A stretch of 64,000 bases of DNA from Bacillus sp. 2205SS5-2 (GCF_037024155.1 NZ_JAYKTS010000021.1:1-64000), one strand, 5' to 3'. Positions 33,839 to 43,620 are shown, numbered from the stretch's first letter. Numbers and translations are program-made. Notes: generated from the sequence alone by a model not told the origin.

Positions 33839-35338
33839 ATGGGCTTATTACAAAAATTCAAAAATACGATTCTAAAGAACAGCCAAGAGGCGGAGAATGA
33901 ACAGCTACGCTCAACTGAACCGAGAAAAGAAGAAAATCCATTGGATTTCAACCATATTGTTCATCAATTTATTGATTGCATGGACTTTAAGCACCGGATT
34001 TTCAAGCAAGTAAATGCCGAAATCATCTATATTGATCATTTAGTTGACAGTGTAGCACTAAAAGAAGAACTAGTGGATTGGTTGAATAAAGGGAATAAGG
34101 AAGCTCTTCAACAACATCTTGAATCCTCACAGTTTATAAAAAGAGAGACAAATAAAGAAGTGGTTGTCGATGTTCTAAGTGGAAGTGTAGCAATATCCTA
34201 CCTACACGAAATTTACAGTTTAAACATTAAAGGGATTGAGAAGAGAAGCATCGAAGAATCGGAAACGGAATCTGTTATCCTAGGTCCACATGAAGCGTTC
34301 ATTGAATCTTTAGATATCAATATTTCACTGATTCGAAAAAGAGTGAAAAGCTCTCATCTAAAAACGGTTAGCTTGAAGGTTGGAGAGATTAGCAAAACAG
34401 ATGTTACCTTAATGTACATTGAGGACATTGTATCAGAGGAAGATCTACATTATCTAAAGAACCGAATCGAAAACATTGAATACACAGGTGTCATAGATTC
34501 CAATATGCTGGTTCAGTTTATAGATGATCATCCCTTTTCTCCCTTTCCTCAATTTTTCACAACAGAAAGACCTGACGTTGTATCCTCAAAATTAGTTGCA
34601 GGAAAAATAATTGGATTGGTCGAAGGAAGCCCTCATGCATTTTGTGCGCCAGTAAGCTTCTTTGACTTTTTACAATCAGTAGATGATTATAGTGAACGTT
34701 GGATCGTCGGCTCCTTTATTCGATTGCTTAGGTTATTTGCCTTGGCTGTGACCGTGTTCTTTACGGCGATTTACGTATCTGTCACTACGTTTCATTATGA
34801 AATGATTCCAGAACAATTATTGCCAAGCTTAATCGAGTCAAGAAGTAAAGTACCGTTCCCTCCCTTAATTGAAGCTATTTTTTTAGAGTTGGTTATCGAA
34901 TTGCTTCGTGAAGCCGGGGCCCGTTTACCAACAAAAATTGGGCAAACCATTGGGATAGTGGGTGGGATTGTAATTGGTCAAGCAGTTGTTGAAGCTGGGA
35001 TTACCAGTAATATCTTAATCATAGTTGTTGCAGCATCTGCCATATCCTCATTTGTCATTCCTAGCTATACCATGAGTGCGTCCATCCGAATTGTTCGATT
35101 TTCTTTTATCTTACTCGCGGGCTTTTGGGGAAATATGGGATTGATATTCGGATTAGGGGTTCTGATCATCCACTTATCAAAAATGACATCATTAAATACA
35201 CCTTACCTCATCCCCATTTCTCCAACTTACTTTGGAGATTGGAGAGATACACTTATTCGTGCACCATATAAATTTATTAAAGAACGACCCGCTCAAGTTA
35301 AAACAACGAACAAAATCATTAATAAGATGAAAAAATAG
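33839..35338 (+). CDS. Spore germinant receptor subunit A (GerA family)
   Basis: A 499-residue GerA-type subunit. A soluble N-terminal domain (about residues 1-270) contains VSGSVAI-type and LGPHEAFIESLDINISLIRK segments. The sequence FFTTERPDVVSSKLVAGKII, then EGSPHAF, precedes the membrane part with about five helices, including the LPTKIGQTIGIVGGIVIGQA stretch conserved in all GerA proteins. In dormant spores this inner-membrane protein senses small-molecule germinants with its B and C partners. The ATG at 33839 has AAAGAGGT upstream. First gene of an A-B-C operon; transcription is expected from a forespore sigma-G promoter, which I could not place confidently. Confidence 0.9.
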   Translation: MGLLQKFKNTILKNSQEAENEQLRSTEPRKEENPLDFNHIVHQFIDCMDFKHRIFKQVNAEIIYIDHLVDSVALKEELVDWLNKGNKEALQQHLESSQFIKRETNKEVVVDVLSGSVAISYLHEIYSLNIKGIEKRSIEESETESVILGPHEAFIESLDINISLIRKRVKSSHLKTVSLKVGEISKTDVTLMYIEDIVSEEDLHYLKNRIENIEYTGVIDSNMLVQFIDDHPFSPFPQFFTTERPDVVSSKLVAGKIIGLVEGSPHAFCAPVSFFDFLQSVDDYSERWIVGSFIRLLRLFALAVTVFFTAIYVSVTTFHYEMIPEQLLPSLIESRSKVPFPPLIEAIFLELVIELLREAGARLPTKIGQTIGIVGGIVIGQAVVEAGITSNILIIVVAASAISSFVIPSYTMSASIRIVRFSFILLAGFWGNMGLIFGLGVLIIHLSKMTSLNTPYLIPISPTYFGDWRDTLIRAPYKFIKERPAQVKTTNKIINKMKK

Positions 35339-35347
35339 GTGAAATCA

Positions 35348-36430
35348 GTGAAGGAAAAAATACATCCCATTCAAGTTGCTATTCTTATCTATATGATTCA
35401 ATCTGGTGTTACATTATTTAGTATTCCTAGATTGACAGCTGAAGCATTTGGAACCAACGGCTGGGTTGGACTCCTTCCAATTATGCTAATTGTGAACTTA
35501 AATATTTTATTAATAGGACTTGTCTACAGATGGGGAAAAGGAAAATCGATCTTTATTCTCTTCAGGAACGTACTGCCTTCATGGGTCTTATTCCCTTTCT
35601 ACCTCCTGATCGCTGTAAATTTCACCTTACTGGCAACTCTTGTATTGAAAAAATACATCCTATTACTAAAAATGATGTTTTTTCAAGAAACACCATCATT
35701 CGTGCTAATATTAATGTTTTTCATTTTAAGCTATATGCTTTTAACGTCATCGATTTATCAAATTGGGAAAGTAACCGTTGTTCTTTTTTTCATGACGGTG
35801 TGGACAATCTTTTTATTAGCCCTTCATCTCGCTGATTTTAGCTTCGTAAGGATGACTCCTTTTCTCTTTAAAGGTGAAATCGATCTAGTATCCGGGGGGA
35901 TGAATGTATATTCTGCTTTTCTAGGTTTTGAACTTAGCCTGTTTCTATTTCCTTATGTCCAGAAAAAAAGATTTGTAAAGTCTATCTTTATCGGTAATTT
36001 TATTACAAGCATGATTTATTTAGGTGTAAGCTTTATTTGTTTCGGCTTCTTTAGTCACAAAAATATATTAATGGATTTGTACCCGGTCATTACCTTATTA
36101 GAATATGTCAAATTTCCTTTCATTGAACGGATGGAAAACATGATTTTTGTTCTATTCGCATTAAAAGTCCTGATTACCATCGTCATGTATATATGGGCTG
36201 CTAAAGAATTAATTGAACAATCCGTTCCACGCTTAAAGCCCAATTTCATTATTGTCTGTCTATTACTTCTCGGTTTTATCGTTTCAACTTTCCCTTCCAT
36301 TTTACGTGATGTTGATGAATGGTTAAAATGGCTAACCTACATTGACTTTGGCATTGCAATAATTCTCCCTTTCCTCCTCTTATTAGCTATAGGAGTGGAT
36401 AATCTTAAAAAAAGACAGGTGGAATCATGA
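35348..36430 (+). CDS. Spore germinant receptor subunit B (GerB family permease)
   Basis: A 360-residue polytopic protein with about ten helices, of the spore-permease branch of the APC amino-acid transporter superfamily. It opens KIHPIQVAILIYMIQSGVTL, close to other GerB proteins, and ends in a short charged tail. It forms the ligand-binding/transport core of the germinant receptor. The GTG at 35348 has TAGGTG at proper SD distance; an in-frame GTG at 35339 abuts the gerA stop. Its TGA overlaps the next ATG by 4 bp. Confidence 0.87.
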   Translation: MKEKIHPIQVAILIYMIQSGVTLFSIPRLTAEAFGTNGWVGLLPIMLIVNLNILLIGLVYRWGKGKSIFILFRNVLPSWVLFPFYLLIAVNFTLLATLVLKKYILLLKMMFFQETPSFVLILMFFILSYMLLTSSIYQIGKVTVVLFFMTVWTIFLLALHLADFSFVRMTPFLFKGEIDLVSGGMNVYSAFLGFELSLFLFPYVQKKRFVKSIFIGNFITSMIYLGVSFICFGFFSHKNILMDLYPVITLLEYVKFPFIERMENMIFVLFALKVLITIVMYIWAAKELIEQSVPRLKPNFIIVCLLLLGFIVSTFPSILRDVDEWLKWLTYIDFGIAIILPFLLLLAIGVDNLKKRQVES

Positions 36431-37533
36431 AAAGGTTAATCTACTTTCTTTCAATTCTATTTCTAATAACAGGTTGCGGTAGCCAAGTCATTGATGACTT
36501 GGCTATGTTAGATGCGGTTGCGTACGACTTATCTGAGGATGAAGAAAAGCCTCTGACCGTCACTGCCCAATACCCAATCATTACCCAAGAGGGCGTTATT
36601 GGAAATGAGATACTCTCTGTAAATGCAAATTCCAGTAAAGACTCAAGAATACAATTTAGCCATGAATCCAACCTCAAAATGGTTAGTGGACAAATCAACA
36701 TAGCCTTGTTTGGAGAAAAGCTAGCTGAAGTTGGACTAAAGACTATTATAGATACCTTTATGCGTGACCCGAGCTTAGGACCGCGTGTTTACTTTGTCGT
36801 TACGAAAGGAAATGCGAAAGATATATTGGAATACAAGCACCAAGAAGGACCAGACACTGCCAGATATTTACGAACCTTCTCAGAAAAATTAGATATTGAA
36901 AATGAAAGTGCCAATTATAACTCTTATCAGGTGATCAGAGATTATTTCGACGATGGAATCGACCCCATTATGCCTTATTTTATTATAAAAAATAAAAAAA
37001 TTAGCCTGGACGGGTATGCCCTCTTCAATAAAGATAAATTTGTTCATCATATCTCGACGAAGCAATCCGCCACATTATTTTACCTAAGAGATGATATACA
37101 TAAAGGAACGTTGAGCATTGACGTATCAGATGCTAAAAATGAAAATTTGTTTCCAGAACAATTAATGTTTAATTATCATAAAAAGGACTATTCTCTAAAC
37201 GTGAAAATGAATGAGAACCAACCCATTTCTGTGGAAATAGTCATAGAGCTTGAAGGAAGGGTTCTTGAATATACTGGTGAGAAGTACCTAGATAATGAAA
37301 AAGTCCAAAAACAACTTGAAGAAAAAATTAAGGTTCATCTAGATGAACAATCAACTGAATTCATTGAGTTAACTAAGGAAATAAACATTGACCCGATAGG
37401 TATTGGTCGCTATGTACGTAATAAACTCCCCTATAACGAATGGAAAAAGATGAATTGGGAAGAAGTTTACCCAACTCTTGACATTAATGTGTCCCTTGAT
37501 ATGAAATTAATAGATGTGGGGCAGGCGAAATAA
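36427..37533 (+). CDS. Spore germinant receptor subunit C (GerC lipoprotein)
   Basis: A 368-residue lipoprotein. The signal peptide ends with lipobox LITGC (Cys17). The mature part follows the three-domain GerAC pattern: an N-terminal VAYDLSEDEEKPLTVTAQYP strand region, a middle ARYLRTFSEKL section, and the C-terminal IDPIGIGRYVRNKLPYNEWK and INVSLDMKLIDVG region, typical of Ger(x)C. It anchors outside the spore inner membrane and is essential for receptor function. ATGA overlap with gerB implies coupled translation. It is the last gene of operon 1, with no clear terminator because MITE-derived sequence starts right after the stop. Confidence 0.88.
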   Translation: MKRLIYFLSILFLITGCGSQVIDDLAMLDAVAYDLSEDEEKPLTVTAQYPIITQEGVIGNEILSVNANSSKDSRIQFSHESNLKMVSGQINIALFGEKLAEVGLKTIIDTFMRDPSLGPRVYFVVTKGNAKDILEYKHQEGPDTARYLRTFSEKLDIENESANYNSYQVIRDYFDDGIDPIMPYFIIKNKKISLDGYALFNKDKFVHHISTKQSATLFYLRDDIHKGTLSIDVSDAKNENLFPEQLMFNYHKKDYSLNVKMNENQPISVEIVIELEGRVLEYTGEKYLDNEKVQKQLEEKIKVHLDEQSTEFIELTKEINIDPIGIGRYVRNKLPYNEWKKMNWEEVYPTLDINVSLDMKLIDVGQAK

Positions 37534-37535
37534 GA

Positions 37536-37788
37536 AACGCTCGAAACAAAGAGATATCACCGTTTATAGATCTCACTTTCCGCACGTGCACCTATTCAAC
37601 ATTCTTTTATAAATTTTGAATCACGATTGACAAAAAGAATCCATTTTTTCATGAAAACATAAGGCTATTTCAAGTCATTATGTTTTACTATTCACTTTAT
37701 TTCGTGAATGGATGACTATGTAGTATATATTATTTTTCAATAGAATAACGATGTGCGGAAAGTGAGATAGATTGGTGCGAAAACAGCC
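37536..37788 (-). repeat. MITE copy 8 remnant, right half, split by another element
   Basis: CGAAACAAAGAGATATCACC then GTTTATAGAT before the insert and TTGGTGCGAAAACAGCC after it rebuild the right half of the MITE core. Confidence 0.6.
37572..37766. mobile_element. 195-bp element with perfect 14-bp terminal inverted repeats
   Basis: It begins CTCACTTTCCGCAC and ends GTGCGGAAAGTGAG, perfect inverted repeats. ATAGAT precedes and follows it directly, a probable 6-bp target duplication. It has no open frame and is AT-rich inside. Removing it restores a continuous MITE core, so it inserted after the MITE did. Confidence 0.75.
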
Positions 37789-38114
37789 TTTGGTAAGCTT
37801 CGTTGTATTTTAATCGATTTCTCGTTAATTAATCCATTCGGTATGGATTTCGTATAAGAATCTGCGAATAGAAGCCCGAAAATCTATACATTTTATGGAA
37901 TATATACTCTATGGAAGAGGAACATTCATTGCACAAAACTTCCTAATGCAAAAAATCAGTTGCAAATTAATTTGCTCAACTCCGGAGTAAAATTCCATCT
38001 AGAATTTTGTCAAAGTTCATTCTCCTCTAATATTGAAACTGTAGTCTTCTTGACCTTAAGATTACTATCTGAAGAAGTGTCGCGGTTCCTTGAAGCAATC
38101 ATGGATTTATAGAT
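37789..38114. other. Non-coding gap
   Basis: No gene or element recognised between the MITE remnant and MITE copy 9. Confidence 0.4.
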
Positions 38115-38192
38115 GGCTTTTTTCGTATACATTGTGGCTATTTCATAGATGAGAAACTGATTCGAAAAGCCACAAACTTTGCGAAAGCAGCC
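38115..38192 (-). mobile_element. MITE copy 9 (short, 78 bp)
   Basis: GGCTTTTTTCGTATACATTG and AAACTTTGCGAAAGCAGCC ends with flanks TTATAGAT and TTATAGAA (7 of 8). It has the same shortened form as copy 5. Confidence 0.75.
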
Positions 38193-38388
38193 TTATAGAA
38201 AGGTCATCACATCCATTATTCACAAAAAAATGAAGCCAAGTTTAATAAGAAAGGCTCCTTTTAAAGAAGGTACCGCCTCGTAGTGTGCATTCATTTTAGC
38301 CCAAATAGTAATTGAAATATATAGTGAAGCCTAAGAAGATGGACATACTAATCTCTAAATAAACGTCGGGAACAAAGGTGGAAACCAA

Positions 38389-40545
38389 GTGAGAAATATC
38401 TGGATTATTTTCACAAGAGACATTAAAAATGTAACTAGGAATCGGGTTGCAGCGATAGTAATTGGAGGATTGATGATATTACCCTCTTTATACGCATGGT
38501 TAAATATCGAAGCCTCTTGGGATCCATATAGCAACACCAATCAGCTCCCCGTTGGGATCGTAAATGAGGATATGGGAGCTGAAATTCGTGATCAACAAAT
38601 TAATGTTGGCGAGGATCTTGTGAAGGAATTGAAGAATAATGAGGATATGAACTGGCAGTTTTCAAACCGAAAGATAGCCAGGGAGCGGGTCGAATATGGG
38701 GATTACTTTGCCGTCATCATTATTCCGAATGACTTCTCAAAAAAATTAGCCACTGTCATCGAGAATCAGCCAGAAAAGGCGACCTTAGAATATTACGTAA
38801 ATGAAAAGATTAATGCGATTGCACCTAAAATTACCGAGTCAGGTGCAGGTGGTATTGTAGGCGAAATCACAGGTTCCTTTATTTCAACTGTGAATGGTAC
38901 GATTTTTGCGATGTTTAATGATCTAGGCATTCAAATTGAGAAGGATCTTCCAGATATCAAGCGGTTTGAAGAATATATTTTTGAAATCGAAGAAAAGTTA
39001 CCTGATATAGGTGACACCTTAAAGCAATCATTATCCGATGCTCAAAATGCGAAAGGGTTTATTAATAAAGCGCAAACTGGGTTGCCCGATGTGGAAAGAG
39101 TGACCAATAACGGACTAGAGACGATTGAGCAAACCACTGAATTTCTAAAAAAAGCGGAGGACCGTCTTAATAGTCTCGCCCCCCAAGTTCAAAAAGATTT
39201 GGAACAAGTGCAGAATCTGGCTTCAAAGGTCAATCGATTTCTACAGCAAATGCAGCCTTCATCTATCGACCTTAGTGTGGCTGAGGAGATTCACCAAGAG
39301 AATACGAAACAGCTAGCGACGTCAATAGAAACACTTGAATCCATCGAATCTTCCTTAAAAACATTACAGAACGAAGAAGAAAACCAAAATCAGCAACAGC
39401 TCCAACAAGCGCTCCAACAAATCGAGATAATTAAGAAGGAATTAGAAAATATACAACAAGACGGTGGAAAAATTATTGATTTCCTAACTTCAAAACAACA
39501 GGAATTCAACAACGTAATCAACGGAGTCAAGGACCGGTCAGAGAATATCGAAGCTGAAATCGATGTATTTTTGAAAGAGTACAAACAGAACATCGAACCC
39601 ACTGTGTTAGAAGAAGTAGCTAACGCAAAACAAACATTATCTGAGGCTAGAGAAATCCTCAAAGATATTCAGACCACGATCCCTGAAGTAGAACGTATTC
39701 TTGCTAGTGCAGAAGGTAACTTAAATAAAGGGACAGAAACTCTCCAATATGTTCTAGGAGAATTTCCATATTTTGAAAATAAAATCAATGAATTGGCGAA
39801 TCGCATTCGAGACATACAAGGGAAAACCGACATTAATGAAATTATTAAACTATTGCAAAATGATCCACAATCGGAGAAAAGCTTTTTCGAAGAACCTGTT
39901 GTCTTAAATAAGAACAGCATATACCCAATCGAAAATTACGGGGCTGCCATGACACCATTTTACACGGTGTTGGCTATATGGGTCGGGGCACTTCTACTTA
40001 TTTCTTTATTGGCAACTGAAGTGAATGGTCAACATGAATTAAGCGAAAGACACATTTATTTCGGTAAACTCCTAACGTTTCTTAGTATTGGGTGCGTTCA
40101 AGCATTGATCGTTACATTGGGTGACATCTTTGTCCTCGGAGTAGACATTGCTGAACCATTCTGGTTTGTTTTATTTGGTCTAATCATCAGCATCATTTTT
40201 ATGCTTGTGGTTTACACCTTGGTCTCTGTGTTTGGAAATATAGGGAAGTCGATGGCCATCGTCCTCCTTGTGCTTCAAATTGCTGGAGGTGGAGGAACGT
40301 ATCCGGTAGAACTATTGCCTAATTTCTTTCAAGCGATACATCCCTTCCTACCGTTTTCATATGCGATTGATCTCATGAGAGAAGCGGTTGGAGGAATCGT
40401 CTGGGAGAGAGTGACTCGAGACATCCTGTTTCTTGGCCTGTTTGGTGCGACGGCAATGATGCTCGGTGCTTTTTTAAAGGAGCCACTTAGTGAGAAAACG
40501 AAAGAATTTATGAGAAAATCGAAGGAGTCTGGCTTGTTTCACTAG
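38389..40545 (+). CDS. YhgE/Pip-family membrane protein
   Basis: A 718-residue protein with the YhgE/Pip layout. One N-terminal membrane helix (VAAIVIGGLMILPSLYAWLN) is followed by a domain with PVGIVNEDMGAEIRDQQINV and GDYFAVIIIPNDFSKKL, a long coiled-coil extracellular region (about residues 180-490, rich in Gln/Glu/Asn), then five to six C-terminal helices of the ABC-2 permease type (FYTVLAIWVGALLLISLLAT, LLVLQIAGGGGTYPVELLPN). Relatives include the phage receptor Pip and EsaA/YueB of type VII secretion. The GTG start has AAAGGTGG upstream. No ESX genes are adjacent, so an export or cell-envelope role is inference. Confidence 0.83.
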   Translation: MRNIWIIFTRDIKNVTRNRVAAIVIGGLMILPSLYAWLNIEASWDPYSNTNQLPVGIVNEDMGAEIRDQQINVGEDLVKELKNNEDMNWQFSNRKIARERVEYGDYFAVIIIPNDFSKKLATVIENQPEKATLEYYVNEKINAIAPKITESGAGGIVGEITGSFISTVNGTIFAMFNDLGIQIEKDLPDIKRFEEYIFEIEEKLPDIGDTLKQSLSDAQNAKGFINKAQTGLPDVERVTNNGLETIEQTTEFLKKAEDRLNSLAPQVQKDLEQVQNLASKVNRFLQQMQPSSIDLSVAEEIHQENTKQLATSIETLESIESSLKTLQNEEENQNQQQLQQALQQIEIIKKELENIQQDGGKIIDFLTSKQQEFNNVINGVKDRSENIEAEIDVFLKEYKQNIEPTVLEEVANAKQTLSEAREILKDIQTTIPEVERILASAEGNLNKGTETLQYVLGEFPYFENKINELANRIRDIQGKTDINEIIKLLQNDPQSEKSFFEEPVVLNKNSIYPIENYGAAMTPFYTVLAIWVGALLLISLLATEVNGQHELSERHIYFGKLLTFLSIGCVQALIVTLGDIFVLGVDIAEPFWFVLFGLIISIIFMLVVYTLVSVFGNIGKSMAIVLLVLQIAGGGGTYPVELLPNFFQAIHPFLPFSYAIDLMREAVGGIVWERVTRDILFLGLFGATAMMLGAFLKEPLSEKTKEFMRKSKESGLFH

Positions 40546-40650
40546 ATTTTAATCCGTGATTGAGTAAGCTTAAAAATATTGATTATCTATCCAAAAAAAC
40601 CACATTTGCTATGAAGGTCAAATAACTGCTAAAAAGCTCGATTAACATAG

Positions 40651-40695
40651 AAAAAGTGGCTGCCCTCGTATGTTAAATACTGAGGGCAGCCACTT
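40651..40695 (-). terminator. Terminator of the azoreductase gene
   Basis: AAGTGGCTGCCCTC pairs perfectly with GAGGGCAGCCACTT; the five As on the plus side give a T-tract for the minus strand. The arm shares AAGTGGCTGCCCT with the nested hairpin units. Confidence 0.8.
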
Positions 40696-40710
40696 AGAAC
40701 TAACCACAAG

Positions 40711-41346
40711 TTAGAACGATTGAGCAGCATCCTTCGCACGAGCAATCGCATTTGCTTTAATTTCTTCCGCTTTCTCAGGCATAAACGCGTGCCCTTCTAC
40801 AAAGATTCCTTCAAAGGACGGAATACCGAAGAATTTCATGACAGTCTTTAAGTGACGATGACCCATTTCCATTTCTGCAGCTGGTCCTTCTGTGTAAACG
40901 CCGCCACTTGATTGAATATGTAGGGCTTTCTTATCGGTTAGTAAACCTACTGGACCTTGTTCAGTATACTTGAATGATTTTCCTGCAACCGATACAGAGT
41001 CGATGTACGCTTTTAAAACGGGAGGAAACGAGAAATTCCACATTGGAGAAACAAACACATATTTGTCTGCAGCGATGAATTGGTCCACAAGGCCTGTTAA
41101 ACGACCGATTTTCGCTTTCTCTTCAGCTGATAATTCCTCAAATCCACTACCCGATTGAAGTTTCCCCCAACCACTAAATACATCTCCATCAATATCCGGA
41201 ATATCTTCTTGATATAGATCAATATGAACAACTTCATCACTTGCATTTGATTCTTTGTATTGATCAATAAAAGCTTTTCCTACTGCCATGCTGTAAGATT
41301 GTGTGTGATCATGTGGGTGTGCAGTAATATACAAAATTTTTGTCAT
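40711..41346 (-). CDS. azoR: FMN-dependent NADH:azoreductase/quinone oxidoreductase
   Basis: A 211-residue flavodoxin-fold enzyme. It has [20 protein letters not shown] (FMN phosphate loop), the [20 protein letters not shown] segment characteristic of AzoR proteins, and the flavin-contact [20 protein letters not shown]. It reduces azo dyes and quinones with NADH in two-electron steps, protecting against electrophiles. AGGAAATG lies before the ATG at 41346. A PGxxxx-type inverted repeat (CGGC...GCCG near 41378-41395) upstream could bind a redox regulator; that is inference. Confidence 0.88.
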   Translation of the reverse strand: MTKILYITAHPHDHTQSYSMAVGKAFIDQYKESNASDEVVHIDLYQEDIPDIDGDVFSGWGKLQSGSGFEELSAEEKAKIGRLTGLVDQFIAADKYVFVSPMWNFSFPPVLKAYIDSVSVAGKSFKYTEQGPVGLLTDKKALHIQSSGGVYTEGPAAEMEMGHRHLKTVMKFFGIPSFEGIFVEGHAFMPEKAEEIKANAIARAKDAAQSF

Positions 41347-41590
41347 AATTCATTTCCTTTCTAATTAAAAAATTTTACGGCTTAGTTTATGCCGTATAGT
41401 AAAGATTATTCATTAGTATGAATCTGAATATCTCAAATTCATACTTAATAATACTAGGACAATTGTACAAAAACAAGATATTTGCTCAAAGGGTTGATTT
41501 CCACGTTCTTGATCAAAGATATATCGCTTCCGTTTGGGCTAATTCCTTTCATTTTTTCTGTGAAAATGAAAAGCCCTCTTTATTCTCAAC

Positions 41591-41751
41591 GGCTCATTTC
41601 GTATCCATTATGGTAATTTCAGCTGATTTTTGACTAAATCCTCCATTCCTCTGTTGATTTTCATCAAAAATTGACGAAGTGATGACCGAAACAACGCTAA
41701 TTCACAGATGATTTACTGATACGAAAAGTATCAAACTATGCGAATACAGCC
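41591..41751 (-). mobile_element. MITE copy 11
   Basis: GGCTCATTTCGTATCCATTA and AAACTATGCGAATACAGCC ends; flanks TTCTCAAC and TTCTCAAA (7 of 8). A full-length copy between the azoreductase gene and the IS1595-type element. Confidence 0.75.
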
Positions 41752-41920
41752 TTCTCAAAAGAGTCCACAATTGCTGGAGTGCTGAGTACTTCAGCATCAT
41801 CAGGTGAAATCATGATTATCTTTTCTTTAACCAGTCCCTCATTTTTTTTTGTAGTGATTTTTCCCTTTCCCTTTTAGCTCTTTTCATATAAATTGTAGCT
41901 TGCTAATAAAGGTTGATATA

Positions 41921-43050
41921 ATGCGGTTTAAGGAGGCATTCAAGTATGTATATGAGGAGTTCAGCGAATTAACTAAAACAAAGACAATGGTACTATTCGA
42001 CCCAATGAAATATGATTTATTTACTGAAGAGCCAGATAAAATCACAAAACTATTCAAAACCATTCGTGAAGCACAATTTTCTTCGGGTATGGCTTGTGTT
42101 TCATTGCCGAGGTACATCTTTAAAATGTAATGGGAAATATCGTACTCGTCTATGCTATCTATGTAAGGCTTGCAATAAAACATTCAACGATATGACCAAT
42201 ACATCATTTTCAGGCTCACGATACGCTGAAAAATTCCACATACAAATTTCTACTGCCTTTTTTTGTCATCATAAAATCTTGAACGCATTCGGCAGTATCG
42301 TTTTTAATCAACTACAGGGTATCGTTGATAATGACGAAACCTTCTTTCATGAGTCTTAAAAGGAGGCCCTTTCGCATACTTTGTGGCTCTGGCATATAAA
42401 AACAGATGTAAACGCACTTTTCTTTCCTCATTTTGAGTTAAAAATAAGGCGAAAAGATGCCCGAAATCACTCTACATCACGAAATAGGGACTAATTCGAA
42501 AAGCCACAATCTTTGCAAAAACAGCCTTAAAGGAAGACGTGAAATCACTTATAGAAAAGCTAAGAAGCGTGGTGAGAAGGACAAGAAAAGAGGTATTTCA
42601 AACCTCAAAATCGCTGTTGTGTGACGGTAATATGATTGCTCTCAAGGCTGGAACAGGGTCTGTCAATGCCGAAGAAATTGATACTGTGATAGGCGAATAT
42701 ATTTACCGGTCTGCTTTGTTATGCACAGATACAGCAACTAACTAAAAAAAAATCGCCAAACTGAAAAGACTACTACACGAAACAGTGAATGAACGTTTTA
42801 AACAACGTGAGAAGAAGGTTATCTATCTTATTCAACACGTTAATACCTTCCAGAATCACTTAAAGGATGGTTGGAATGTTTTCGAGGGGTAGGAAGGAAC
42901 TCATTATGTGGACATTAATACCTTTACTAGTTCAGTTGGCTCGAATTAAGAAAGGATCTAGCACTAGATAGACGAGTAGAGCTAATGCTTGTTTCAGCGT
43001 GTCAAAAGTCTAATTATGCAACTGTAAATTTATTTAGAGGGGTTGTGTAA
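41921..43050 (+). pseudogene. IS1595-type transposase, broken by a MITE and frameshifts
   Basis: Reading across frames gives the whole family order: MRFKEAFKYVYEEFSELT at the start, the zinc-ribbon LKCNGKYRTRLCYLCKACNK with TFNDMTNT, the HKILNAF helix, the first catalytic acid in GIVDNDETFF, then after the MITE (42365-42526) the stretch KKRGEKDKKRGISNLKIAVV, SALLCTDTATN with the second acid, HETVNERFKQREKKVIYLIQ and HVNTFQNHLK, and finally FSWLELRKDLALDRRVELML in yet another frame. There are also a deletion after SGSRYAEKF and several indels. The element cannot encode active transposase. Confidence 0.8.
42365..42526 (-). mobile_element. MITE copy 12, inside the transposase gene
   Basis: GGCCCTTTCGCATACTTTGT and ACAATCTTTGCAAAAACAGCC ends; flanks TTAAAAGGA and TTAAAGGA differ by one A. 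Its interior matches copy 14 (57544-57706), a third subfamily. It separates the DET motif from the KKRGEK segment of the host gene. Confidence 0.8.
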
Positions 43051-43099
43051 TAACACAAAAAAGATAGCTATTACTATTATTTTTTGTGTTATTGAGAAC

Positions 43100-43318
43100 C
43101 TACCATAAAGGTTTGTCTTTATCACTCAACTTAATAATAAATGGGAAAATTACAATAAATATAAGACTTAGATAACCTAAAGTAAATGTTCGTTGAGTTT
43201 CAGAGGAAATATATTGCTTAACCCCACAGATAGGACAGTCTTTTCCCTTCTTTGAAAACCCGAGTGACCAAACCTCTTTGGCTTTCCACTTATAATTACA
43301 ACTTGTACATCGTGCCAC
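43100..43318 (-). CDS. CXXC-20-CXXC zinc-ribbon membrane protein, IS passenger
   Basis: A 72-residue protein whose first half holds C4-T-S-C7 and C28-P-I-C31, separated by exactly 20 residues, the signature of the CXXC-20-CXXC (TIGR04104-type) family. The second half is one or two hydrophobic helices (FTLGYLSLIFIVIFPFIIKL). The protein should bind zinc and sit in the membrane; its role is unknown. The GTG start at 43318 follows GGAGATGG. Unlike the transposase it is intact. It lies between the transposase stop and the right end of the IS, antiparallel to the transposase. Confidence 0.75.
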   Translation of the reverse strand: MARCTSCNYKWKAKEVWSLGFSKKGKDCPICGVKQYISSETQRTFTLGYLSLIFIVIFPFIIKLSDKDKPLW

Positions 43319-43620
43319 ATAACCATCTCCATTCTTCTTTACTCTTTATACGGTTTAACCCATATTAAGTTTCAGAAAATTCCTATACAAATAATTATAG
43401 GACGGAAATGCAAAATCTATAAAAAAGCGACAAAGTTTACGAAAACAGATTCCCTTTTAGATGAATTGAAGTACAACTGGAGATCAAAAATAAGTCCTTA
43501 CCTCATTTTTCATCTTCACCCCACTCTCTCTTAGATTACAAAATTCATACTGACCAAATAGCATTTCAGACAATAATCCAAGCAGGTTGAGCGGCAGTAA
43601 AGGCATTATTCCAAACAAAA

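Larger units (their letters stand above)
41876..43449 (+). mobile_element. IS1595-type insertion sequence relic with passenger gene
   Basis: The left end GCTCTTTTCATATAAATTGT and right end GCGACAAAGTTTACGAAAACAGA resemble the MITE ends. TTCCCTTTT occurs directly at 41867-41875 and 43450-43458 as an exact 9-bp target duplication. Inside are a decayed transposase (41921-43050), a nested MITE and a complete minus-strand CXXC-20-CXXC gene. Confidence 0.72.

Noticed and set aside
37570-37768. CRISPR-like or riboswitch interpretation of the 195-bp inverted-repeat segment
   Set aside because: There is no spacer periodicity; the ends are perfect inverted repeats with a direct flanking duplication, which fits a mobile element.
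41418-41633. Plus-strand 71-codon frame
   Set aside because: It runs into MITE copy 11 and has no SD.
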